From contig NC_092459.1 of NCBI RefSeq assembly GCF_047495875.1, forward strand, positions 9,304,965 to 9,368,964: a stretch of 64,000 nt of DNA, read 5' to 3'. Below are positions 1 to 12,500 of this stretch, in pieces (within the stretch, counting starts at the first letter, position 1; the number at the start of each line of letters is the position of its first letter). Below the pieces are notes generated by a model, which saw only the letters and a list, made by a program, of their open reading frames with translations, was not told the DNA's origin and made no database searches. This DNA comes from Pithys albifrons albifrons (taxonomy: Eukaryota; Chordata; Aves; Passeriformes; Thamnophilidae). The translations under genes were made by a program, and so were the position numbers.

Positions 1-3000
1 GTCAGAAATGGAAACATGATAGATGCAGGAGGAAATAGTTCATGATTATTATTCTTTGAGAATTTTTACCACTCTCCATTTAATCAATTTGAATATTCAC
101 TTATTTATTTATTTTAAATCAGGCAGCAGCAGACTTTAGAGAGCATCTGGCAATACTTTATATCTCTTCAGAGGAAAATTCTTGCTTGAGGCTTAGAGTT
201 TTTCAGTTGATATTTTTAAAAAATGTCTTTTATTCCTCAGAGAAATAATGTATTTTTGCAGAGAAAGGTTACATAGGTTATCCTATGGCTACAAACTTCG
301 GAGTTCAGCTGAATCTCCAGAAATAAGAAGGTGTTTGGCTAGAGGGGAATTTATGTGGATGCATGTGTGTGAGGAACATGCAAAGCTCACAGAATACAGT
401 TCAAATCATTATGCTTCTATTCATTGTTTTCCTAGGAAATAAAAATCTCAGGGACTAGATCTTATTTTCTGGGAGTAGCCAAGATACCTATTTCTTCCTC
501 CCTGACTATGTCTTTTTGCTGCAAATCTTTTCATATCTACCTAAACACTCTTTATACCTACGCGAGAAACAACTGGCATCTCTGTCTCCTTCCTGGCACT
601 GCAACAACCCTAAATCTAAATCTACCTCTCCAGTATAATTTGTGGAAATCCCAAAAACTTCAAAAATTGTTTGACTTGCAATAGTTCCACCCCCACAAGA
701 CCATCTCCACCTGACACAGTGGGGCCAGGCTGATTTCTCCATGCATAGCCCATGCATCATAGAGGCTGTTAAAACAGCAAGTGGAGATTGAACATGACTG
801 CAGGATGAGCACTTTGCAAACATTTCAAAATATCCTGGTAAAAAATCCAAGATATCTCTTGGTCTAGTCATATGGCTTTGTGAATGCTCACTTGTGCTTT
901 TCTTTACCAGAAATATGCTTTCTGCAGTACAACATACATTATGCTCAGTACTACACTGCAGACAAGTGAGCTGTTAATTCTCCAGCTTTCTAGTGGATGA
1001 AAAGAAAAATAGAAAGTCACTTCTAATACAAAAAAGGAGCTACAGAAAAACAGTAAAATCTTTAGAGAACCTTTCCCTGCTTTGCTACAGATCTTCTTCC
1101 TAGAACTTATTAGCTGCTCCCTATCCTGATTTCTTTCACTGTTCCTGGGGAAATACCACCTTTAATGGAGTTTATTAGAAAAATCCCCAGATGATATTAG
1201 AAATAAATATACCTTGGCCCTTTCAGTGCTGTTTAATTTCTGCTATTTTAAAATTTCTCTTTTATTTTTTAAACAAGGGAAATGAAAGACATTTCTGCTA
1301 CAGATGCATTTGGAACAGAGATCAAGGATTAAGGAAAGAAAAAGTTAAACCAATCACACTCTTTTTATATTATTTCACTGCAGCATCCAATTTATTCCTA
1401 TTTCTTATATGCCTGGTAAAATAATACTTCTGAAGTACCTTACTTTCTTATATAGGCAGAGAAAGTCTCATCTGTTGCAGCTAAACTTTGTCAAGAGAAT
1501 CTCTTCTATTACAAAAAAACAGGTTCTCTTCATAGACTACCAGGGCACACTGACTTTAGGGTGATTGTTAAGAAGGTAGTTGACCCCGATGCGGGCAGAA
1601 GGAATCTCATCTCCTGTATTTCTCCGGGGCACTTTCAAAAGAATTCTCATTGGGAATGGTTCTGCCATTCTGAACTGTGGGTAAGCAGAACAAAAGAGAA
1701 AGCAAATTATTTTCCAGATGAGATGAAGAATTATACCTCAGTATGTTATAGATGAAAACCATGCAAAAGTGAGATTTTTATGTGTAATTATAAAACCCAT
1801 AATTTTTGTTATGAGTACCTTTGATACCTATAAAATGAGAAAAGCTGTTGAGCTTAGATATTTTGAAACTGAAGAATACTTTTGGCCTATAACATAAGAG
1901 GTATATTTTCAAAAGAGGCTTTGACACAGACAAAATGGTAAAGATAACAATCATAACTTCTAATCAAACAACATTACACTGCCATTTCCTTCTATTTATC
2001 ATGATTAATCTTTATGCTCTTTCCAGGAACAGAGAAACCATCCAAACTGGTGCTAACAGGGAAAGCTGTTGGTATTTTAAATGTCAATAGCATTTCAATA
2101 ACTCTTTAAAATTATTGCAGAGAAAACTGAATCTGGACTGCTAGTGGTGCTTTTGCCAAATCTTTTTACCAAGGTTAAAAAGCTTTAATAGAATGCTGCA
2201 GTGGGAGAGCTGATACCACTTTTGTGTTTCCAGGTCTGCAGCTTGTTCCTACTGTCGTGTTGCTTGTGTTACCTGGTTTGGTAACAGTATTAGATTTTTA
2301 TTAGTAGAGGCAATAGGAGCACAGTTTGAGCACCCGGTTGCTGCTGCTCCTGGTGTTTTGCTGGAAGAACTGCATATGGCTGCCTGTGACCACACTGATT
2401 ACGGGGACACATCTCTTTTAGTAGTTTGGTTTGTAATACTGGCTGCTGTCAACTGCAATTGAAGAAAAACCTCCATAGGATGGATGTTCTTTTGTGTATT
2501 CATGGCCAGAATATTCAATTTGCTAATGCATATAGAGCAGGGTTGTAATTGCTTTTGCCCTTGTGATAGCAAACTTTCTATCAGTATCTTTAAGGTTAGT
2601 TTCATTTTCTTTTTTATGCAATCCTTTTCCTCAAGTGTCTTTTCAGCCCTTGAAGGGAGAATTAGAAACTGAAATTTTTTTTAGATGTGATTAAAAAGTC
2701 AAAGAAGCCAAAGAAAGACAAAAGAAAGCATATTTTGTTCTCTAACAAAAGTCTAGATATTTAGGAAGCTGTCTTAAGTGACACCTCTGATTTTTTTTTG
2801 TGTAATTTTTATAATTCATTCTTCAAATGGGAACAGTATGATATGAAATGTTGACTATTTATTTGTCATGGCATATTTCTCGTAACTCTAATAATAACCA
2901 ATGATTTGTTGCTAACATATTTTTGTAGCAACATTTTTTACTTGATCCCTTACAGAAAGTAAATGACTGGGGGTGGGAAATATTTTGCTCCTAGTCACAA

Positions 3001-4074
3001 GGAAAATGATCTCAACAGAACTCAGCAGTCATGGCTTTCCTATATCTCTGCCTCTGTGACCTTCATTCTTCCTGAGGATCTCATGTTTAATCAGTCCTGG
3101 AAAGCCTCTGTACTCATTTCAGAAAACAAAAGAAACAACTATTTAATTGCAAACTTATACTGCTTAATTCTGATTTTTTTTAAGAAAAATTACTTCCCAA
3201 TTGAAATGCAAATGCTTTAATCCAGAGCCACTTCCTGAAAAATAACATTTTCTTGAGGAAACTGGTATGCAAGTAAAGATCCAGAAATCAATACAAGATG
3301 GTTTGCTTGGAATTTCAATTCTGTTTATTAAATATAATTATTATTTATTGTAAATTTATTAAATATAAATGTAGTAGGTTACTTCCACACAATTATTCCC
3401 AATGAGATTCCTTCACATCATGAAGATTTTTAATTCATCTGCAGTAACTAGATCTAAGATACGTTTGTAAAACTGCAGTGACTATATCTTCTATTTTTTT
3501 TCATTTTTATGTTTGTAACTGCCTGCTTTTCTGTGTAAAACGCTTTTCTGAAGGAACTTAAGAGGAGGAAAAAATAGCAGAAAGGGAGGGATGGCACTTA
3601 ACAATGTGGCAACCCAGTGATGAGGGCAGTTGCTTGGAGACTGCATATGAATCACATTTCTTCTTTAAGGAGGGATTGAGCACAAATCTTCCTTTATAAC
3701 TTAGTTGTCTACTGCATCATTCAAATATCATATGTGAAGAATAAGTGTCTTCTATGGACTTTCTGAAAAAAAAAAGAAATTATTCAGCAATATCATTCTT
3801 GGAACCCCTCCTGTGCTGTGAACAGTGTTTATTCCGTGTATCACAGTGCTTTCTTCAGATTGCTTCACCTTTTATCTCGTTTGGGTTTAGTAGTCCAGAC
3901 AAGAGCAGAACTGAAACAAAGCTGTGATGCATTTCAGCTTGTGCTTGGTTGTAGTCAGTATGTTCCCCTCTAAAGTATTCAGGCACTGAGCAGGTGTTTT
4001 CTGAATCATGACTGGACAGAAGCAGCCAAAGTTTGTTTTATCTTCTTTTTTTTTTTTTTTTAGCTGCAGAACCA
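1..4074. other. Unique non-coding sequence
   Basis: AT-rich sequence with no recognisable gene or transposon. The longest frame is 121 codons on the minus strand (506-871). It begins at an ATG, matches no family I know, and is within chance expectation for this composition. A homopolymer T run lies near 4049-4063. Confidence 0.7.
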
Positions 4075-4152
4075 TTGTTGGTTTGGTTTGGTTTTGGTGT
4101 AGTTTGGTGTGGTTTCATTTGTTTGTTGTGGTTTGGTTTGGTTTTTCCCACA
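4075..4152. repeat. T/G-rich low-complexity tract
   Basis: Imperfect tandem units of TTTGG and TTTTGG type fill this stretch. They are too irregular to be a clean microsatellite. The G pairs on one strand are too short for an obvious stable quadruplex. A similar tract occurs near 24480-24575. Confidence 0.7.
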
Positions 4153-4763
4153 CCCAACCATTAAGTTAATGAAATGTGTAATACCAAATCCCTGAATTTA
4201 GACAATATTAAAGGGGAAGTTGAAGCTGCCTGTATGATGCAGAGAGGTCTCTGGAAGGCAAATCAGGGTTCCTAAATTTGACAGAAGTTAGGTCTCAAAT
4301 TTAGATGGTCCAATTGCTGTGTGGAAACACACACTTCTCTCTGCTGACTGTAGAGGGAACCTGGGCACCAAAGGTAGGTGCTTGCAGAGGTGGTATCAGA
4401 CTCCTTCACTGTCTGCAAGCATTCCATACAGGAGTGGCAATTAAAAGATACAGTGTGTGTTCATCTCCTGAGTTACTCTACAGTATGCAGGAATAAGATC
4501 TTTCTTGTACCTTTTCACCTCAGTTTACTTTAGAAATAGAATTTGCATTGCACACAAAGAGGTATATACATGAGCTCATAATTTGCAAAATTTAATATGG
4601 AACATTCATCTTTAAAGTCAATTACTAGGTTTATGTTTTAATAGTGGAAATTACTATAGCTTCTCTGTCTGCAAGTTTGGAAGGTTTAGCCCTTTTTGTA
4701 AGTGGCAATAGAAATCATGTGTTTCTTAGTTTACATGTTTACAGAGCAAAATCATGCAAAATT
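4153..4763. other. Unique non-coding sequence
   Basis: No gene, RNA or transposon signature is visible. The only frame is a 63-codon plus-strand one at 4305-4496, which has no recognisable motif. Confidence 0.65.
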
Positions 4764-4984
4764 TAAAAAAAAAAGAAAAAGAAAATAAAAGAAAAAAGAA
4801 AAAAGAAAAGAAAAGAAAAAAGAAAAAAGAAAAGAATAAAGAAAAGAAAAGAAAAGAATAAAGAAAAGAAAAGAAAAGAAAAAAAAAGAAAAGAAAAGAA
4901 AAGAAAAGAAAAGAAAAGAAAAGAAAAGAAAAGAAAAGAAAAGAAAAGAAAAGAAAAGAAAAGAAAAGAAAAGAAAAGAAAAAA
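4764..4984. repeat. (AAAAG)n microsatellite, polypurine tract
   Basis: About 220 bases contain only purines apart from a few T interruptions. The left part is imperfect (AAAAAAG, AATAAAG variants). From about 4888 to 4984 the array is essentially perfect AAAAG, roughly 19 units. The unbroken right half and decayed left half suggest ongoing length change at the right side. The minus strand is all pyrimidine, so it yields long Phe/Leu/Ser open frames that are artefacts. Such mirror-like polypurine tracts can in principle form triplex DNA, but that is an inference. Confidence 0.97.
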
Positions 4985-5583
4985 TTAACAGCATTCAAAA
5001 AGACTGGCCTGACACTCTTTTTATACTGTTACAGCTACAAAAACTTTACATAATATATTCATATCATTAATATGACTGTGGTGAAGAAGCAGAAAAACAG
5101 TAAATTTTCCTTTACCACTGACCTTGGAATTTATTTATTGGCTGCATGTGAATGTGGATTTGCCAAGATTTTTGTCGACAGATTTTTTTTTTTTGCTATT
5201 TACACATATTCTTTCCTATCTTCTACTTTTATGTGCATAACATTCAACCAAAATGGGTGAATTCGAGTCTCATTCCCCTAGATTTAGTCAGATTTGTTCC
5301 TTTAGTGCATCTCTTCCCAGTTTATTTTCTTTGGCTCCAGCAATATTTTCCAGACCAAAGTTAGCTTGCTTTGCTTACACGTTAAGCCACCTGGAGTCCG
5401 TAAAACACCAGTAGTGTTGCACTGCACTGGAGCTAACGAACCCCACAGCTCAGCAGGATTGATTTTGTCTGAGGAGTTTGGCTCAGCTGTAGTCTTTGTC
5501 GAGTCAGCAGGAGGGAACCAGAAAAAGAATAAGCCTGTGAACCTTAAGACATTTTTCTGAATTTTGTGCAGCAACTCTCAAGT
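4985..5583. other. Unique non-coding sequence
   Basis: No gene or repeat recognised. Overlapping short frames on both strands (about 62-90 codons) have no family features. Confidence 0.6.
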
Positions 5584-5760
5584 TGGCACAGTGTGTTTGC
5601 CCCATGGTTAACTGAGAGAATCTTCACCCTTGGAGATACTAAAAATCCATCTAGATGTAGTCTTGAGCAGCTGGCTTTAGGTGGCCCTGCTTGAATAGGG
5701 AGGTTGGACTAGACGACCTTCAAAGGTCCCTTCCAACCTTTAATATTCTGTGATTCTGTG
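5584..5760 (+). mobile_element. CR1 LINE, 3' end fragment
   Basis: This is the 3' tail of a CR1 non-LTR retrotransposon in plus orientation. Diagnostic blocks in order are 'cttggagatact', 'aggtggccctgcttgaatag', 'ggttggactagacgacctt', 'aggtcccttccaacc' and the terminal 'attctgtgattctgtgaa'. Only the 3' untranslated part is left, as usual for CR1, whose copies are severely 5'-truncated. CR1 insertions have no poly(A) tail and usually no clear target duplication, so the left edge is approximate. The copy is well preserved at its 3' end and cannot code for anything. Confidence 0.93.
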
Positions 5761-6009
5761 AATTTCATGCCAGTGCATTTATGGCTTTTTTTTCATAGCA
5801 TGAAAGGTTTATTTTCTTGAAAGGTAGAGTGTAATAGTAACAGAAAAGGTGCCTTAATTATTTGCTAGGGAAATTAATTATACATGATGCCTATATCTTG
5901 ACCTTTGCTGAGAGCTACAGCAGCTTGTACCTGGGGCGAAAGGACATTTGCATTTAGCATCACAAATAACAGCATCAGATAAAATGGGGAAATAAATCTT
6001 AATAATGCT
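5761..6009. other. Unique non-coding sequence
   Basis: Nothing recognised between the CR1 tail and the long minus-strand open frame. Confidence 0.6.
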
Positions 6010-6579
6010 TCAAATAATCAACACCATGCACTTGTTTTGCTTTTCTCTTACTTGTTCTTTCACAATTACTAAAGAGCCATCTGAGAAATCTCCAGGTTCC
6101 CAACTATCTCTAAATAACTGATGGGACATAAAATGATTTGAATAAGAATTGTCATACTCAATTAATCTGACATGGCTTATATACAATGTAATACAACAAA
6201 AAACATTTGTAGCATCTGCCAGATATTCACCTAAAAGAGATGCTTTACACAGAACTTCCTGGAGGGATGAGAGTTTGTCCTTCCTCTTGTAGTCTTTCCA
6301 GTCTGCTTGTTTCAAAGCACAATTCTGAGTGGATCTGAATGCGACACCTTTGATGGGTGCAGCAAAAACTTTCCAGGCACCAAGAACATGAAAGGATCTT
6401 TTGAATTTTAGGCAGTCACACAAGAGAATAGTTTCATGAAGGGGATTAAAAGAGTTGTGATACATTTCTGCAGATTCAAGAGAGGAGCTTATGGAGAAGG
6501 AGCAAAGAAATGCTATAATTATTGAGGGAGGAGGAAGGGTTGAATGAACAATGACATATAGTGGATTATACAGGTGCAT
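6010..6579 (-). other. Longest open frame in the window (189 codons), unassigned
   Basis: This ATG-initiated minus-strand frame is the longest uninterrupted frame in the window. The product would have a hydrophobic N-terminal third (Ile/Leu/Ser-rich, residues about 8-35). A mixed middle with a Lys/Asp-rich patch (about residues 92-103) follows, then an acidic to basic C-terminus. I see no catalytic motif, zinc-binding pattern, repeat or recognised domain. A frame this long is uncommon but not extraordinary in AT-rich DNA of this length. No CpG-rich promoter, convincing splice pair or neighbouring exon supports it. Chance is the more likely explanation. Confidence 0.15.
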
Positions 6580-9500
6580 AGTTGTTTTCGTGTTACAAGC
6601 TTGCAGAAGTTTTGGTGAGATTCAGCTCCAGACTCAGCCAGCCAAATACAGGGATCAAGATGCAAGCATTCACATGTAATCTGCTCATTCACCTGCAGTG
6701 ACAGTGAATTTAATCTCTACTGACTCTCCAGGTTGCACCACTGTGCTCACAGATATGTTTAGCTTCAAACTTCAAACTGAGATATTTCCCTTTGTCTCTG
6801 AGAAGCAGATGTCCCTAGTGCTGGGAGAGGACAACTGTATTTTGGTGGTTGCTAGGGACTGTCCTCATGCATCATGCATCTGTTGGCCCTTTCTCCAGTA
6901 TCTCCATATGTAACCTGACATGAAGTGCACAGTGTTGTCTGCAAGAGTCAATTGCAGCATCCTTTGAAGTGCTGACTGCCATAATTTCTCTGTTTCTGAC
7001 AGCCCACCTCTTTTGCCCTGATTCAGTGTGCTCCAGCTGATGGTCTCTCTGCCAGATCTGCTTCAGGGGAGGTTTCTCTCTGTCCTGCGGCATCCTCTTG
7101 GATGGCTTTGCATGGGAACAGAAGGGAAAGGACAGCATTGAGCCTTTGGTCCCTTAGTGGTTCATGGTTTCTTAAAGAAATGATCCTCACTGGGTAGCTC
7201 AGCTGTGGTGAGGTGTCACCCTGCCCTCAAGAGAGGAGGGCATGGGAGTCCTCAAGAGCACCTTGTGGCAGCTTGAAGGCTGAAGTCTGCCCAAAGCTTG
7301 TGTGTGACCCTCAACACTGAAAAGGTTATTCCTGCTGGGTTTTTTTCCATAAAATTCCCTTGAAGATGATGGCTGATATGCAAATAGAAAGTAATAAAAT
7401 AGCATTATAGTATAATTATATAGTATAATTAGTTATTATTGCGTCAGATGGCTAAGATTTGGATTCTTAATCCATCCTGCTGCAATTTATTACAGAATAG
7501 GAAAATACAGGGAAGGAGACAGTGCCACCGTTTATCTAATCTTTCCAAAAATAATCAGAACTTGAGTGAGCACCAAGCCAGGCACACCAGCAATGGCCAA
7601 GACCACGCAGAAGTGACTTTGGGATTAAACTGTGTTAACAAACATACAAATTAATTCAACAGTTTCTATCCAATTCTTCAGAGGCTTCACCACCTCACTT
7701 TGAACTCATTATGTAAACTAGTTTTATTTTGTTTTCCAAAACAGAGTGAAAGCAACTTTATTTGTTACAACAAGGAAGAAATCTAATATGATTTTGATTG
7801 GTTTCTTCATTGCTTCCTTTGGGCTGCTAATTGTGGCTGTAACCAAGAGCAGATCGTCAGTGAGGCTTGTTGCTCCCTGTTTGAGACCAGAACTGGAAGA
7901 AGGCACTTGTCCCATTGAAATGCTTGTACCTTGGCACGTTTCTTTATGTTGGCATCTTGTGTCTCACTGCTTGATGCCTGATACTGGAACAGCTTTAAAG
8001 CAGGTTGCTATTTAAAGGATGGAGGATTATTCATTTGGCAGATTTTTTTGAATGAGCACCATGTTATGGCCCATTAATTCTCACTCTGCTCACATACATC
8101 AAAATGCAAAGTGCACTTGTGAGATGTAGTTCTCCTTCCATTGTTACCAATTCTAAAGGTAAAAATTTTATTGGCCCTGTTGGAAAAGGTTTGAGACAAT
8201 TAAAATTTAAACTCTTCATACTATGATCATACAATGAACAAAGTCACATTAGAGGTTTATAATCTCAATATGAAGATGAGTTCACCTGATGCTGAGTGGA
8301 GTATTTTTCTGCATATTATAAAATCTTTGAATGTGGTGGGCAGCATGTGTTTCAGTATGTGGTTAATTGGGTAGAAAAATGTCAAATACTAAACTATCAT
8401 AACTTATTTCAGTTTTCACTCCATATGCCTACATGATGCCCAGACAGATGCATGACTCTGTATGGACAGGGGCTGAAAATGTATCACAATCTCAAAGAAG
8501 TCATATCTACCAGTGTGTGTGGTAGTTCCTGCAAGGAGAGCTGAACAGTGAAATTCTGCCATCTTTAGGGAAAGCTGAGGACAATCCATGTGAGAGCTGT
8601 TTAAGAAAATGCTTAATTTTTTTTCCTGTGCCCCAGTTTCCCATTAAGTCTTTTGAAGGGAGAGAGTCTCCTTTTCCTGTTCTCATGCATTAAGTGTTTA
8701 CTTTCTGAAGTGTTGCTATGATGCTTCAGAGAAGTTGTAGCTGTCACTGTTGGCCTCTTTGGGGGTTAACTCAAGGTGCAGTGACTTGTACCCTGACCAG
8801 TCCTGGTGCTCTGCAGAAAGGGCATGAGGTGACAACTTCATGATTCCTGTCTGAGCTGAACTGCACTGAAGTACCATAATACTCCACAGCTAACCTAATT
8901 CAATTTTCATCTCATTTTTATTTTGTAAGATAAAAAATATTTTTTTTCTTTTCTATAAAAGATTGTTTGTAAAAGACCTGTAATTTGATGGAAAATTTTC
9001 AACAGTCATTTGAAACTCTCATGGCACCAGGCCTGAATTATTTCCAGTACTATCTTTGTCTTGCCTTCTGAGTAACCAGATTTATTAAATTGCTGTATTT
9101 TTAGGAGCGTAATAGCAAGTTACCAGTGATTCAACATCTGTGTGAATTATGTAAGTAATTCTCATAGCTCACCTGTTTCTGATCTTTCACAGACCACATC
9201 CTTTTTCTCAAAAATCCTTGTTCTTTGGGAGCATTATGTACACAGTTTGACCTGAGTAACTAATCCTGCATTGTCTTGGGTGCTGATTTTATTCTGAACT
9301 TATTATATGAATCAGATGAAGACCAATATTTCATTCTTAGTATTTTTAAAAAAATGCATATTAGATAGTGCAGGTTTATACACAGAATGACATAACAGCA
9401 TTGGTGTATATCAGTGGAAAAAAACTGGTCGTCCAATGACAAATTAAAATTAAAATCAATACAGCCGAGCATTTATTTAGTGTTGCTTTTATTCTCTCTT

Positions 9501-12500
9501 CATGTAAAAAATATTGTTAACCATATTATGGAACTAGAATATGAAAGGAAGAACACAATGTAAAGGAGGAAAATGAAGATGTAGAGAAGAGGGAAGCACG
9601 ATTTTTTGAGAAGAGAGCTAACAAATCAATGAACATGTGGGATGAAGGAAGGTACCTCCAAATGTCAGGAGCTGCACTGACCTGTTTGAATGATGAATTG
9701 CAGCACAGGGAACATTATGACACAGGGCATGTAACAATATGCCAGTGCAAAAAAGGTTGCAGAAATGTCGCCTGTCAACAACATTGCACACCTTTATTAC
9801 TGGAGTCATTCAGTATCATGACCATTTTGTATTCAGTGTTAGCCACTGTGATGAAAGCACACACTTAACAGATGTGTTATGGTAAATATTCACCCCTGAA
9901 AACATTATTTTAACACAACAAATACAGTGACAAAGTTATAGAACAAATGATCCTGAAGTCTCTGAGCAGACTGAGGGAGTATGATGTGGAAGTAAAACCC
10001 ATGGTTTTGTTCATATTCTCTTCAAAATGTCAGTTTGGGGAAGCTGAGGGGTTTGGCACCACTGAAAAGATTTCTTTATGTTTTTAAATAACATTCTCAT
10101 AATCTTAGCATTGCATGGCATTTCAAGTTGGCAGCATTTCACCTGAGTGATGCTGGAGCTTCTTCAGGTGTGACAGAGTCTGAGGAAGGGGGCAGGTAAC
10201 ATATGTGGTACACACAGCTCCAGGAACCCATTTGCTCAGCACAATCACAAAGTTATTTTGAGAAGTGGTTAAAGTCTCACCAGGAAAAGTCTCAGGAGTC
10301 TCACTGGAAAGGTTGTGTCAACATTTCAAATTAATTTTGCCATGTAACGGAAGCAGAAAGTCAGTAATAACCAATTTGTTGAAAAAAATCTGGCAAAGTT
10401 AAACAAATTGACAATTTTTATTTATCTATGTAGTGCCCATGGAGCATGTTCAGGGTTTTTTGTGGACAAGCCCCTCTGGTTGCAAGTGAAGGGCAGAAGA
10501 GTTTTCTGCTTCCTTTACTTTTCTACCCTTGTGACTGTTGTCTTTGAAATCTAGTAGATTTAGTCTGTGAAGAGAAGCTAGGCTAGAAACATAAAGCTCC
10601 TGATACCCTCCTACCAGCACTCTGTCAGACAGCAGAGTATGAGCAGCTGTGTTTGGAGATGCCAGGAGAACATTCCATTGGATGAGGGGACACAGAGCAA
10701 ACTGATGAGCAGTAATGCTTCCTGAAAAGCATGAAAGTATCTGTTTACAGATGACAGTCTTACACCAACCAGGGGTTTTATTTTATCATTTTAAATTGAA
10801 TCCCCACCTAGGGAAGGGAGTAAATATTTACACTCTATCATGCTCCACTAAGGGATAAAAATTATCAAATAACCACCTCTGAAGCAAGTTGCCTTCACAG
10901 CTCGGTACCCTTTTCTGCTTTATCTGCAGTTTCCCCCACACTTCTATGGGTAATGTTGAAAAATTCACCCTCATCATGTCAGGTATGGGAGGCACCCACA
11001 ACTATTGCATGGGAAGATGCACAAAATTTGATTAAAGTGACAAAGATTTCTTGACCAGTGTAAGACATACAGACTAGATACCTGAAAAGGCCATATGCTT
11101 TCCTCTTTGCCCAGAGCAGCTTTTAAACTGTCATTATTTCCTTTTCTCAAACAGCTGTTTATGATACTCTTTAGACCCCTATCTGAGGTGGAGCTTCTGA
11201 AAAGTGATAGGCTGGAGTGTGTCGATGTCTTTAGGGACCCTGGTGTTATTACTTACAGAGCTGTATAAGCTGGCAAGTACAAAGAGAGCTTTGCACTGCA
11301 GGTACCTCTGCAGAACAATTTAAGTACAGTCATGAACATAAATCACACAACCTCAAGAATACTCCTGGGAAGCATAACTCAGACAATAGGTGACATTATA
11401 TGTAAGAGTAGTTTTCTGTGAGTTCCTTCTTGCTTTCAAGGGGTAATGTTATACTTGAAATAGCAGAAGAATTGCTAAACAATTCCCATCAAACATGTAC
11501 TAAATTACACTTGTACAGCCTAGCCTTGCTGTTTGCTTTAGGGGTCTGTTCCTGGCAAGTTTTAACAGGAATCAGAACAAAGATCCAGGTAATACTATTG
11601 GATGTGTAAGCAGCATGGTTACTTTCCTGTGCAGACCTCACAGAGACTAGTAGATCTCATTCTGACATGCTGAGGCTTTCTCAGGAATGGAAAACAGCCA
11701 AGTATCTAATTCAAAATCCACAAAATATTTTAGCTTCTTTTTTTTTCCTCTCTGAATCTCTGAAAAACAGGCTTACTTTGAGATGGAAGTTATGCCTTGG
11801 AATAAAGAAAAATAAAAACACCTTTCCATTTTCATTTTGATAGAAAAAAGCAAGTCTTGGTCCGTACTTGCTGTTCATCTCTATCCTTTCCATCTCCACT
11901 TATCTCTGCTTACACTTTACTTCTTACTTTTAAACAGAAATCTTATCCAGAATGTGATATCAAGGAAGTTATCTATTGTGTTTAAACCTCTACTTCATCA
12001 GATTCATTGACAGTTCAGTTCAGGAAGCTTTTATTTATGGCCAGCTAACCCTGTATGCCTTATTTGCAGTGTGTTAATTTGTCACTTCCTGCTCAGAACA
12101 CACAGTTACCAGGTCCAGGCTTGTGAAAAAGAATAAGCCGAAAGACCAAAGTGGGAGAAGGTGTTATTCTTTCAGAGCTTTTATATCCTAATCTGATCTG
12201 TGGGTTAGTGAGTTTTTGCAGGTATGCAATTGAAATCTTTGCTAGTAAGGATAAAAAGAAAGGACAGTTATTGTATGTATTTAAAGCATCAACCTCCCCT
12301 TGAATTCAGTAGACATCGCTGCATTAAACTTTTGGATGTCTAGACCAGGGACTGCTGCAGAGATCTTCATTCAGTGTTTGCAAATAAATGTGTGTTTTGG
12401 TAGATCTGAAACTTGGGTCCCACAGCATCAGGGCTGGTTTGGAAGTGAAACTGAGCAGCTTTGTTTGATGAAGGGAACAACTTTGTCCTTTAGTCCTGTT

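Noticed and set aside
4726..4998. Long minus-strand frames rich in Phe, Leu and Ser
   Set aside because: They are translations of the AAAAG microsatellite and carry no coding information.
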